Program-made: the position numbers and the translations under genes | Origin: JAFAVZ01 sp036009105 | GTDB lineage: Bacteria > Acidobacteriota > Thermoanaerobaculia > Gp7-AA8 | DNA: 26,522 bases | Direction of reading: 5' to 3' | Assembly (NCBI GenBank): GCA_036009105.1 | Contig: DASYMJ010000234.1 | Location: 1 to 26,522 of the forward strand | In this document: one piece after another, positions 15,454 through 22,319 of the stretch | Position numbering within the stretch: the stretch's first letter is position 1 | Layout of the letters: every line of letters begins with the position of its first letter | The notes under the pieces: generated by a model | What the model was told of the DNA's origin: nothing | Seen by the model: only the letters and a program-made list of their open reading frames with translations | Databases searched by the model: none

Positions 15454-15516
15454 GGCCGGCTCTCAGCCGACCCAACTCTCCGTTCACTGCGGGCCGGCTG
15501 AGAGCCGGCCCTACAT
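15444..15516. repeat. Double-hairpin palindrome between the lipoprotein gene and selB
   Basis: The left arm has TAG at 15451-15453, then GGGCCGGCT, loop CTC, AGCCGACCC (one mismatch). The right arm (15491-15513) has GGGCCGGCT, loop GAG, AGCCGGCCC, TA. Both arms have a three-base loop where the other copies have four, so the arms changed together. ATGTAG at both outer ends gives Met-stop to both genes. Confidence 0.88.
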
Positions 15517-17409
15517 GACCAGGCGGGAGTCGCCGATTCGCTTCGTCACCCCCTCCCGGTCCATCCACTCCAGCAGCGGGATGGCCACCTTCCGGGAGAG
15601 GCCGAAGAAGTCCTTGAACTCGGCCACATCGATCGTCTGGCCCTTCTTCGGAGCGATCTTCTCCCGCGCCGCGGCGAGCGTGTTGCGGTGCACGTACAAG
15701 CCCTCCGCCAGGCGCACCAGCGTCCCCTGCTTGACCAGGAAGCTGATCACCCCTTCGATCATCTTCGGCTTGTACGTCTTCTCGTTGATCAGCTCGGACA
15801 CGGGCGGCGGCTGCAGCCCGGCCTCGGCGAAGCGCAGCTCGATCGAGCGCGCCAGCTCCCCCTCCGTGCCGCCCAGCGTTTTCGAGCGGCCGGGGATGTC
15901 GAGCGCATCGCCCTGCAGCACGGCGATCTTCTCGCGGCCGAGGTCCGCGAGGAGGAAGTTGATCAGCGCCGGGTCGGCATCGCGGGGGAGGAGCTTCTGC
16001 ACGAACTCCCCTTTCGGCACGTTGATCGCCATCTTGTTGTCTTTGAAGTAAGCCTGCAGGAACTCCATGGCCCGCTTGCGGAAGTCGGCCAGCGCGTCTT
16101 CATGGATCCAGCGGTTGCGCTCCACCTCGGCCAGATGCGGCACCCGCTTCAGCTCCTTCGCCAGCGTCGCCACGCGGATGCCGGTGCGCGCCTGCACCTC
16201 GTTCACGGTGAGCGTCCGCACGCCGGCCAGCTTCGCCATCTGCTCCACCCGCGCGGGGAGCGAGCCGCCGGCGAGCGTGGCCAGGATCTCGCCGCGCGTG
16301 TTGCGGCTGAGCTTCGGCAGGTGAGCGTCGAGGATCACCCCGCCGCCGATGGTGAACGCGGGCGAGTAGCGCCGGATGACGAAGCGATCGCCGGCCGCGG
16401 CGACCACCGGCGATTCGAGCCGCACCTGCACGAACGCGCTGCCGCCCGGCTGCAGCTCCCCTTTTGTTTCATCGACGAAGCGGATCGTGCCGAGGAGCTC
16501 GGAGGCGAGGTGATGGAAGCGGATGCGGGTCTGCTCCTTGAGCGGTTTCGCATCCGGCAACAGCTCCAGGCGGGCGGTGATCACCTGCGAGGTGCGCAAA
16601 GTGCCGGGCTCGATGAGCTGCTGCCCGCGGTGGAGGTCTTCCAGCGCGAGGTCGGCCAGGTTCATCGACGTGCGCTCGCCGGCCGAGGCGTGCTCGCGCG
16701 CTTCGCCGTGCACCTGGATTGCGCGCGCCCGGCTGCGCAGGCCGCCCGGCAGCACCTCCACTTCCGACTCGACGTCGACGCCGCCGGCGTACGTCGTGCC
16801 GGTGATCACCGAGCCGAAGCCTTTCATGGTGAACACGCGGTCGATGGGGAGGCGGAACACGCGCGTGGTGGCATCGCGATCGTCGACCGAGGCGACCGAG
16901 GCGAGGAGCGCCGCGCGCAGCTCGTCGAGCCCGGCGCCGGTCGTGCTGCTCACCGGCACGATCGGCTTGCCATCGAGGAAGCTGCCGCCGACCAGCTCCT
17001 CGATCTCCAGGCGCACCAGCTCCAGGATGTCGCGGTCGACAAGGTCCGATTTCGTGATGGCCACGACGCCGGTGGGGATGGCCAGCAGGCGGCAGATGGC
17101 GAAGTGCTCGCGCGTCTGGGGCATGATCGACTCGTCCGCGGCGATGACGAGCAGCGCGCTGTCGATGCCGCCCACGCCGGCCAGCATGTTCTTCACGAAG
17201 CGCTCGTGGCCGGGGACGTCGATGAAGCCGATCTGGTAGTCATCCGTGAACCAGCTGGCGAAGCCGAGGTCGATGGTGATGCCGCGGCGCTTCTCCTCCG
17301 GGAGGCGATCGGTGTCGATGCCGGTGAGCGCGCGGACCAGGGAGGTCTTGCCGTGATCGATATGGCCGGCGGTGCCGACGATGCGGCGTTTGCGGATTGG
17401 CTGTGTCAT
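15511..17409 (-). CDS. selB: Selenocysteine-specific elongation factor SelB
   Basis: A 632-residue GTPase that delivers Sec-tRNA to in-frame UGA codons marked by a SECIS hairpin. The GTPase domain has GHIDHGKT (15-22), RGITIDLGFA, DVPGH (64-68) and TKSD (119-122). Two beta-barrel domains follow (IDRVFTMKGFGSVITGTTYAG is diagnostic of the EF-Tu/SelB family). The C-terminal third holds winged-helix modules that bind the SECIS RNA (for example FKDFFGLSRKVAIPLLEWMDREG). I chose the ATG at 17407-17409, which gives the normal SelB N-terminus; the frame is open upstream. The last codons, ATG and TAG, lie in the palindrome. The gene implies selenoprotein synthesis, but selA, selC and selD are not in the window. 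Confidence 0.95.
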   Translation of the reverse strand: MTQPIRKRRIVGTAGHIDHGKTSLVRALTGIDTDRLPEEKRRGITIDLGFASWFTDDYQIGFIDVPGHERFVKNMLAGVGGIDSALLVIAADESIMPQTREHFAICRLLAIPTGVVAITKSDLVDRDILELVRLEIEELVGGSFLDGKPIVPVSSTTGAGLDELRAALLASVASVDDRDATTRVFRLPIDRVFTMKGFGSVITGTTYAGGVDVESEVEVLPGGLRSRARAIQVHGEAREHASAGERTSMNLADLALEDLHRGQQLIEPGTLRTSQVITARLELLPDAKPLKEQTRIRFHHLASELLGTIRFVDETKGELQPGGSAFVQVRLESPVVAAAGDRFVIRRYSPAFTIGGGVILDAHLPKLSRNTRGEILATLAGGSLPARVEQMAKLAGVRTLTVNEVQARTGIRVATLAKELKRVPHLAEVERNRWIHEDALADFRKRAMEFLQAYFKDNKMAINVPKGEFVQKLLPRDADPALINFLLADLGREKIAVLQGDALDIPGRSKTLGGTEGELARSIELRFAEAGLQPPPVSELINEKTYKPKMIEGVISFLVKQGTLVRLAEGLYVHRNTLAAAREKIAPKKGQTIDVAEFKDFFGLSRKVAIPLLEWMDREGVTKRIGDSRLVM

Positions 17410-17603
17410 CTTGAGCCGCGAAGTATTGCTCAGTGTCATCCCGAAGCTGCGCGGACGGCGAGGGATCCGTGCCGATCTCGCGCCTGAATGGGGCCGATCC
17501 TTCGTCGGCCCGTCGCGCCCGCCGTCGTGGAAAGGCTTCGGCGCGAAGCGCCGTGGGACAAGACGCGGGAGCGGCTGAGGCGGTAGAATCGCCCCACTCG
17601 TCC
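17410..17603. other. Divergent intergenic region with a degenerate TGTCATCCCGA-type repeat
   Basis: These 194 bases separate selB from the gene at 17604. From 17433 a TGTCATCCCGA...GCGAGGGATC pattern resembles a dispersed intergenic repeat seen in many bacteria. GGCGCGAAGCGCC at about 17539 forms a short hairpin; the same string occurs after the beta-helix cluster at 26413. No gene is visible. Confidence 0.45.
17584..17589 (+). promoter_or_regulatory. Candidate -10 element (TAGAAT) of the gene at 17604
   Basis: TAGAAT 14 bases before the ATG, with no Shine-Dalgarno. The same hexamer is used ahead of argF, moaD and the DUF1858 gene. Confidence 0.4.
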
Positions 17604-18287
17604 ATGTCTCTTCTGGCACGCGCATTTCCGGTTCGCGATCGCGCGGGTGTCGACACGTTTGTCGACGCGATGAAGCAGCGCCAGGACGAAGCGCGCTACT
17701 TCTACACGGCGCTGGGCGTGCGGCGGGAGGCGTGGTTCTTCCAGCGCTGCGACAACGCCCTGGTCATCGGCGTGACGGAAGTCGACGGGCCGCTGGAGGA
17801 GCGCGCCGCCGCGTTCGCGGCAGCATCGGATGCGTTCTCCTCCTGGTTCAAGGCGCAGATCGATGCGCTCTCCGGCATCGATCCCAGCCTCATGCCCCTC
17901 GGGCCGCGCTCCGAGTGGGTGTTCGCCTCCTCGGTCGAACCGTTCGACCACCACGCGCCGCTCATCGTGCGCGCCTATCCGCTGCGCAGCCGCGAGGCGC
18001 TGGACGAGCTGCTGGCCGAGCTCCAGCAGCGTCGCGACGAGACCGAGGCTTTCTACCGCCGGCACGAGGTGCGGGAGACGTGGTTCGTGCAGGACATGGG
18101 CGAGGGGCCGTTTGCCATCGCCGTGGCGGCGATGCGCGATCCATCCGAGCAGGCGCGCCTCTTTGCCGCGGACCGCGACCCGTTCGCCGTCTGGTTCAAG
18201 CAGCGCGTGATGAGCGTCTCCGGCGTGAACCCGAACGAGACGCCGCTCGGGCCGCGCACCGAGCTGCTGTACGAGTTTCAGCGGTAG
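17604..18287 (+). CDS. Protein with two tandem copies of an alpha/beta domain, function unknown
   Basis: A 227-residue protein that is an internal duplication. Repeat 1 (about 7-112) and repeat 2 (about 118-227) align along their length: FPVRDRAGVDTFVDAMKQRQ with YPLRSREALDELLAELQQRR, REAWFFQ with RETWFVQ, DAFSSWFKAQIDALSGIDPS with DPFAVWFKQRVMSVSGVNPN, and MPLGPRSEWVF with TPLGPRTELLY. Each unit looks like a ferredoxin-like fold of the dimeric alpha-beta-barrel class, in which two units pair, here within one chain. Such folds include monooxygenase-like and DUF proteins; I see no cofactor residues. It ends three bases before the stop of the convergent DUF72 gene. Confidence 0.75.
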   Translation: MSLLARAFPVRDRAGVDTFVDAMKQRQDEARYFYTALGVRREAWFFQRCDNALVIGVTEVDGPLEERAAAFAAASDAFSSWFKAQIDALSGIDPSLMPLGPRSEWVFASSVEPFDHHAPLIVRAYPLRSREALDELLAELQQRRDETEAFYRRHEVRETWFVQDMGEGPFAIAVAAMRDPSEQARLFAADRDPFAVWFKQRVMSVSGVNPNETPLGPRTELLYEFQR

Positions 18288-18290
18288 CTT

Positions 18291-19124
18291 TCACGCCCGG
18301 TCCGGGTAGATCTCCTTCAGCTGCGGCGGCACCTTGTGCTCCATGCCGAGGGCATCCTGCAGCTCGCCCGCGTTCACCACCGCCTGGCCGCGAAAGTGGT
18401 TGTTCGTGATCACGTACGTGTCGCGGTTCACGGCCATGCTCTTGATGCGCTCGGCCCACGGCTCCAGCTCTTCCTTTTTGTAGAGGTAGTTGTAGCGCTC
18501 CCACGACTCCTCGTGCGCGAACCACTTCTCGTAGTTGCGGCCGTGCAGGCGGACGTAGCCGACCGGACCGCTCGCCGTATCCGCCGGTTTGACGGAGTTG
18601 TCGAACAGCGGCTGGTCGACGTTCACCCACGAGACGTCGTGCTCTTCGAGGAAGGCGACGAACTCCTCGTTCTGAAAGGTGGAGTGGCGCACCTCCAGCG
18701 CCTTCGGGTAGTCGGCGAAGGCGCGGAAGAGCTGCTCCAGCTTCTCCCGCGATTCGGGCGAGCTCTTGAAGCTCCAGGGAAACTGGATGAGGAGGGCGCC
18801 GAGGCGGTCGGCTTCCAGGAGCGGGTCGAGGTAATTGCGAAACGCTTTCACATCCCCTTCGCCGAGCTCCGCCTTCTCGTGGGTGAAGCCGCGGAAGAGC
18901 TTCGTGGTGAAGCGGAAATCAGGGTTCGCTGACACGCGGCGCACCCAGCTCTTCGAATGGGTGGGCGGCGGGATGCGGTAGAAGGGCGAGTTGATCTCGA
19001 TGGTGTCGAAAAAGCCGGCCAGGTAGGCCAGATGATCGAACTTGGAACCGTGCGGCGGATAGACAGTCCCCTCCCAATCCTTGTAGCTCCAGCCGGCGGG
19101 ACCGATGCGGACGGCGTGTTTCAT
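18291..19124 (-). CDS. DUF72 (YecE-like) family protein
   Basis: A 277-residue protein. It begins VRIGPAGWSYKDWEGTVYPP and continues DTIEINSPFYRIPP, FRFTTKLFRGFTH, LGALLIQFPWSF, ALEVRHSTF, WVNVDQP and GYVRLHGRNYEKWF, the standard order of the DUF72 TIM-barrel family. The biochemical function of the family is not known to me, although a hydrolase or nuclease-like barrel has been suggested. The length is normal. The ATG at 19122-19124 gives the usual N-terminus. The gene converges on the duplicated-domain gene with three bases between stop codons and no terminator, so transcripts must overlap or end inside the neighbour. Confidence 0.9.
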   Translation of the reverse strand: MKHAVRIGPAGWSYKDWEGTVYPPHGSKFDHLAYLAGFFDTIEINSPFYRIPPPTHSKSWVRRVSANPDFRFTTKLFRGFTHEKAELGEGDVKAFRNYLDPLLEADRLGALLIQFPWSFKSSPESREKLEQLFRAFADYPKALEVRHSTFQNEEFVAFLEEHDVSWVNVDQPLFDNSVKPADTASGPVGYVRLHGRNYEKWFAHEESWERYNYLYKKEELEPWAERIKSMAVNRDTYVITNNHFRGQAVVNAGELQDALGMEHKVPPQLKEIYPDRA

Positions 19125-19315
19125 GAGAGGTCAACACCTTGATTTTCTTATTTGCAGCCTCGGCGTAAGTCGTTGCCTTGCCTACACAACTATGCTAAAA
19201 GGCGGCCCAACGAAACAATACGAGCATCCATGGACAGCACGAGCGTTCGCGGGTCGTGTTGTGTTTCGTTGCGGAAGGGGGTCGATCGGCAAGGTTCGTT
19301 GTAAACCCGGAAACA

Positions 19316-19341
19316 GCGGGGCCAGAGTCGCGGCACCCCGC
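19316..19341 (+). other. Hairpin in the leader of the zinc-ribbon gene
   Basis: GCGGGG (19316-19321) pairs with CCCCGC (19336-19341) 65 bases before the ATG. The 282 bases from 19125 to 19406 are otherwise unassigned, lower in GC than the genes, and long for this compact region. A structured 5' leader or a small RNA is possible. Confidence 0.3.
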
Positions 19342-19406
19342 CCACATGCACGCTGCGGCAATTCTGATTCACAGGTAACAATCTTTAGGAGATCAAAGGT
19401 TCAATC

Positions 19407-19727
19407 ATGGATACATTCAACGACAAATCCCTCAACTGTGCCGACTGCGGAGGCGAGTTCATTTTCAGCAAGAACGAGCAGGCCTTTTACGCAGAGCGGG
19501 GCTTCACGAACGAACCGAAGCGTTGCAAGAATTGCCGGGACAAACGAAAGACCGCCCGTGACGGAAATGGTGGCGGCGGCCGCGACCGTGCCATGGTCAG
19601 CGTCACGTGCGACAGCTGTGGAGTGGCGACCGAAGTGCCGTTCACTCCGGTGAGCGGAAAGCCGGTCTACTGCCGCGACTGCTACAACCAGCGCCGCTCG
19701 AACTCCCGCCCGAACTCCTGGGCGTAG
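19407..19727 (+). CDS. Small double zinc-ribbon protein
   Basis: A 106-residue protein with two Cys4 modules. The first (Cys11, Cys14, Cys40, Cys43) has the pattern LNCADCGGEFIFSKNEQAFY then GFTNEPKRCKNCR, known from many small zinc-binding proteins with probable nucleic-acid contact. A Gly/Arg-rich linker (NGGGGRDR) follows. The second (Cys68, Cys71, Cys89, Cys92) is VTCDSCGVATEVPF then YCRDCYNQRR, as in CxxC...CxxC proteins of Deltaproteobacteria and Acidobacteriota. The Gly/Arg linker and Arg/Asn-rich tail suit RNA binding, which is inference. AAAGG seven bases upstream supports the ATG. A long leader and a strong intrinsic terminator show it is transcribed alone. Confidence 0.85.
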   Translation: MDTFNDKSLNCADCGGEFIFSKNEQAFYAERGFTNEPKRCKNCRDKRKTARDGNGGGGRDRAMVSVTCDSCGVATEVPFTPVSGKPVYCRDCYNQRRSNSRPNSWA

Positions 19728-19746
19728 AGAACATCGATCGATGATG

Positions 19747-19780
19747 AACGGCGGGCTGCCAAGCTCGCCGTTTTTGTTTT
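19747..19780 (+). terminator. Intrinsic terminator after the zinc-ribbon gene
   Basis: An 11-pair stem (AACGGCGGGCT with AGCTCGCCGTT, one G.T pair), loop GCCA, then TTTTTGTTTT. It is the clearest classical terminator in the window. Confidence 0.92.
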
Positions 19781-19871
19781 CCCGTGGTCGTGAAATTGTT
19801 GGTTGCCAGGCCGATGAGCTCCGCTGATTCGCGAGGCGCATCGGACCAATAAGCACCAACCAGCAACCATG

Positions 19872-19877
19872 TAAAAT
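19872..19877 (+). promoter_or_regulatory. Candidate -10 element of the cysteine synthase gene (TAAAAT)
   Basis: TAAAAT preceded by ATG ends nine bases before the TTG start. No Shine-Dalgarno is present. An inverted GGTTGC/GCAACC pair flanks the upstream 60 bases. Confidence 0.45.
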
Positions 19878-19886
19878 GCGCCCGCC

Positions 19887-20843
19887 TTGGCCCACCCTCC
19901 TCCCAAACCGGTCGACAGCGTCCTCGATCTCATCGGCAACACGCCGATGGTCCGCCTCCACCGCATCCCCGGCGCTGACGATGCCGACATCTTCGTCAAG
20001 ATGGAGTACCTCAGCCCTGGCCTCTCGGTGAAGGACCGCATCGGCGTCGGCATGATCCAGCGCGCCGCGCGCGACGGCAAGCTCGCGCCGGGCGGCACGA
20101 TCATCGAGCCGACCGCGGGCAACACCGGCATCGGCCTCGCCCTGGCCGGCGTGCAGCTCGGCTACCGGGTGATCCTCTGCGTGCCGGAGAACTTCTCCAC
20201 CGAGAAGCGCGAAGTGATGAAGGCCCTGGGCGGCGAAGTCATCCTCACCTCGAAGGACCTTGGGATGAAAGGCGCCATCGCGATGGCGGAGGAGCTGGCG
20301 CGCGACATCCCCGGCTCGTACGTGCCGCAGCAGTTCACGAATCCGTACAACGCCGAGGAGCACTACGAGAACACCGGCCGGGAGGTGTGGGAGCAGATGG
20401 AAGGGCGGGTGGACGCGTGGGTGGCGGGGGCGGGGACGGGCGGCACGTTCAGCGGTGTCGCGCGTTACCTGAAGGAGCGCAACGCCGCGACGCTGTGCGC
20501 GGTGGTCGAGCCGCAGGGCTCGATCCTGAAGGGTGGTGAGGCGGGCCCGCACGAGGTGGAAGGCATCGGCGCCTCGGCGTTCATCCCCCCCGTGCTGGAC
20601 ATGACCCTGGCCGACGACGTCATCCAGGTCTACGACGACCCCGCCTTCGCCATGGTCCGCCGCCTGGCCTGCGAAGAAGGGATCCTCGGCGCCTCCTCCT
20701 CCGGCGCCAACGTCGTCGCCGCCCTGGAGATCGCCCACCGCCTCGGCCGCGGCAAACGCGTAGTCACTCTCATCCCCGACGCCTCGGAGCGATACATGTC
20801 GAAGGGGATTTATACGAAGTGGGCGAAGGAGAAGCGAAATTGA
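19887..20843 (+). CDS. PLP-dependent cysteine synthase / cystathionine beta-synthase family enzyme
   Basis: A 318-residue enzyme. Lys49 in LSVKDRIG binds PLP. EPTAGNTGIGLA is the substrate loop (usually PTSGNTG), GAGTGGTFSG the phosphate loop, and SSSGAN lies near the cofactor nitrogen. There is no C-terminal CBS pair. The family includes O-acetylserine sulfhydrylase and bacterial cystathionine beta-synthases. Because a cystathionine gamma-lyase type gene follows, a role in making cystathionine from homocysteine (reverse transsulfuration) is attractive but not proven. The start is TTG at 19887: an in-frame TAA at 19872 and the lack of any ATG before the conserved core leave no better choice. 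Its stop codon lies in the AT-rich inverted repeat. Confidence 0.9.
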   Translation: MAHPPPKPVDSVLDLIGNTPMVRLHRIPGADDADIFVKMEYLSPGLSVKDRIGVGMIQRAARDGKLAPGGTIIEPTAGNTGIGLALAGVQLGYRVILCVPENFSTEKREVMKALGGEVILTSKDLGMKGAIAMAEELARDIPGSYVPQQFTNPYNAEEHYENTGREVWEQMEGRVDAWVAGAGTGGTFSGVARYLKERNAATLCAVVEPQGSILKGGEAGPHEVEGIGASAFIPPVLDMTLADDVIQVYDDPAFAMVRRLACEEGILGASSSGANVVAALEIAHRLGRGKRVVTLIPDASERYMSKGIYTKWAKEKRN

Positions 20844-20930
20844 AAATGAAAAATTGAAAATTGAAAACCGCTCACGCAAAGGCTGCGCTCTTTTCGCTTT
20901 TCAATTTTCAATTTTCAATTTTCAATTTCG
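20835..20930. repeat. AT-rich heptamer inverted repeat between the two sulfur genes
   Basis: Arms at 20835-20868 and 20897-20930 pair at 31 of 34 positions. The right arm is CAATTTT heptamers, the left arm its complement. The left arm holds the last two codons and the TGA of the cysteine synthase gene. It contrasts sharply with the surrounding high GC. It could act as a terminator or processing site in either strand. Confidence 0.85.
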
Positions 20931-20955
20931 AGCGAGCGAAAGCGAGCGACCAACC

Positions 20956-22095
20956 ATGGCCTTCTCAACCGATTGCATCCACGCCGGGCAGGAGCCCGAG
21001 CCCGTCACCGGCGCGGTGACCATTCCCATCTACCAGACCTCGACCTACGTCCAGCCCGAGCTGGGGCGGCACAAGGGGTACGAGTACGCGCGGACGCAGA
21101 ATCCGACCCGGGCGGCGCTGGAGGCGAACATCGCGGCGCTGGAGAAGGGGAAGCATGGGCACTGCTTCGCTTCCGGCATGTCCGCCGTCGACGTCGTCTT
21201 CCGCACGCTGCGCTCCGGCGATCACGTCGTGGCCGGCGAGAACATGTATGGCGGCTCGTACCGCCTCTTCAGCCGCGTGCTGGAGAAGTTCGGGCTGCAG
21301 TTCACCTACGCCGACACCTCGGATGTCGAGGCCGTCCGCAAGGCCATGCGGCCGAACACGAAGATCGTCTACCTGGAGACGCCGACCAACCCGATGATGA
21401 CCGTGACCGACATCGCGGCGTGCTCGGAAGTGGCGCACGCCGCTGGGGCGATCGTGGTGGTCGACAACACCTTCTGCTCGCCCTACCTGCAGCGCCCCAT
21501 CGAGCTCGGCGCGGACGTCGTGCTGCACTCCACCACCAAGTTCCTCAACGGCCACTCCGACTCCGTGGGCGGCGCGGTGGTCTCGAGGGACGACGCCTTC
21601 GCGGAGCAGATCGGCTTCCTGCAGAACGCGGTCGGCGCGATCCTCTCGCCGTTCGACTCCTGGCTCGTCCTGCGCGGCATCAAGACGCTGGCGGTGCGGA
21701 TGAAGCAGCACGAGGAGAACGGCCGGGCCATGGCGCGGTACCTGGCCGGCAACGCGAGGGTGAAGAAGGTCTACTACCCCGGGCTGCCGGACCATCCGCA
21801 GCACGAGCTGGCCAAGCGGCAGATGAGCGGCTTCGGCGCGCTGATCTCCTTTGAGCTCGGCTCGTACGAGAACGCCAAGACCTTCCTCGACGCCGTGCGC
21901 CTCTGCTCGCTGGGCGAGTCGCTGGGCGGGGTGGAGACGCTGATCTCCCATCCGGAGACGATGACCCACGCCTCGGTGCCGGTCGAGGACCGCACCCGGC
22001 TCGGCATCACGCCCGGGCTGGTGCGGATCTCCGTGGGGATCGAGGATGTGGAAGACCTCATCGCGGACGTCGCTGCCGCGCTCGACCGGCTGTAG
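20956..22095 (+). CDS. Cys/Met metabolism PLP enzyme (cystathionine gamma-lyase / gamma-synthase type)
   Basis: A 379-residue enzyme of the trans-sulfuration family. The PLP lysine is Lys195 in HSTTKFLNGHSD. YEYARTQNPTRAALE, FASGMSAVDVV, ETPTNPMM and VVDNTFCSPYLQRP are conserved, and the C-terminal GITPGLVRISVGIEDVEDL is typical. Sequence alone does not separate gamma-lyase from gamma-synthase. The neighbouring beta-synthase-like gene favours gamma-lyase in a methionine-to-cysteine route. I chose the ATG at 20956 because MAFSTDCIHAGQ is the normal start; the open frame upstream is encoded by the AT-rich repeat. The gene is probably co-transcribed with the preceding one, across that repeat. 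Confidence 0.93.
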   Translation: MAFSTDCIHAGQEPEPVTGAVTIPIYQTSTYVQPELGRHKGYEYARTQNPTRAALEANIAALEKGKHGHCFASGMSAVDVVFRTLRSGDHVVAGENMYGGSYRLFSRVLEKFGLQFTYADTSDVEAVRKAMRPNTKIVYLETPTNPMMTVTDIAACSEVAHAAGAIVVVDNTFCSPYLQRPIELGADVVLHSTTKFLNGHSDSVGGAVVSRDDAFAEQIGFLQNAVGAILSPFDSWLVLRGIKTLAVRMKQHEENGRAMARYLAGNARVKKVYYPGLPDHPQHELAKRQMSGFGALISFELGSYENAKTFLDAVRLCSLGESLGGVETLISHPETMTHASVPVEDRTRLGITPGLVRISVGIEDVEDLIADVAAALDRL

Positions 22096-22195
22096 CCACC
22101 AAAAACAGCCGAAACGTTTTCTGGACACGCGTCACTACGTGGGGTGTGCTACGATACCCGACCGTCCCGCCCTCAAAAATAAAGAGTTTTGCATT

Positions 22196-22211
22196 TGTGA
22201 CTTGGGTCACG
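22196..22211 (+). promoter_or_regulatory. CRP/FNR-family operator-like site (TGTGA-N6-TCACG)
   Basis: TGTGA and TCACG flank six bases, one base from the CRP consensus TGTGA-N6-TCACA. The centre (22203.5) lies about 41.5 bases before the start predicted from the TAACTT at 22233, the distance of class II CRP-activated promoters. Match to consensus is seen; activation is inferred. Confidence 0.5.
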
Positions 22212-22303
22212 GCTCCCGTCAGAGGCCGTGCCTAACTTGAGGGCGTTCCCGAAATCGGAGTCTGAGTAACCGTTCGCAGGCCGTAGTCACTTTTTTTACC
22301 CAA

Positions 22304-22309
22304 GAAGGA
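22304..22309 (+). promoter_or_regulatory. Ribosome binding site AAGGAG of the first beta-helix gene
   Basis: AAGGAG lies about ten bases before the ATG at 22320. All four beta-helix genes have a strong purine-rich site (AAGGA or AAAGGAG), unlike most other genes here. Confidence 0.7.
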
Positions 22310-22319
22310 GCTTCTGTCG

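Larger units (their letters stand above)
22096..22319. promoter_or_regulatory. Regulatory leader of the beta-helix cluster
   Basis: These 224 bases hold a TGC-TACGAT extended -10-like sequence (22147-22155), the inverted repeat CGCCCTCAA (22168-22176) with TTGAGGGCG (22237-22245), a CRP/FNR-like site, a CACGGC/GCCGTG hairpin (22209-22231) and a candidate -10 TAACTT (22233-22238). The region is AT-richer than its surroundings and ends in a Shine-Dalgarno. Confidence 0.5.

Noticed and set aside
17410..17625. N-terminal extension of selB
   Set aside because: It reads through repeat-like DNA, and SelB starts a few residues before its GTPase P-loop.
19265..19320. tRNA-like segment near GGTTCGTTGTAAACC
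   Set aside because: The T-arm-like string lacks an acceptor stem and anticodon arm in the right places.
20854..20955. Earlier ATG for the cystathionine gamma-lyase type gene
   Set aside because: The additional 34 residues are encoded by the AT-rich inverted repeat and contain repeated FQFSIFNFQF.
22168..22245. Known riboswitch in the beta-helix leader
   Set aside because: No signature of SAM, SAH, c-di-GMP or cobalamin classes is recognisable. The stems are kept as a finding without a class.
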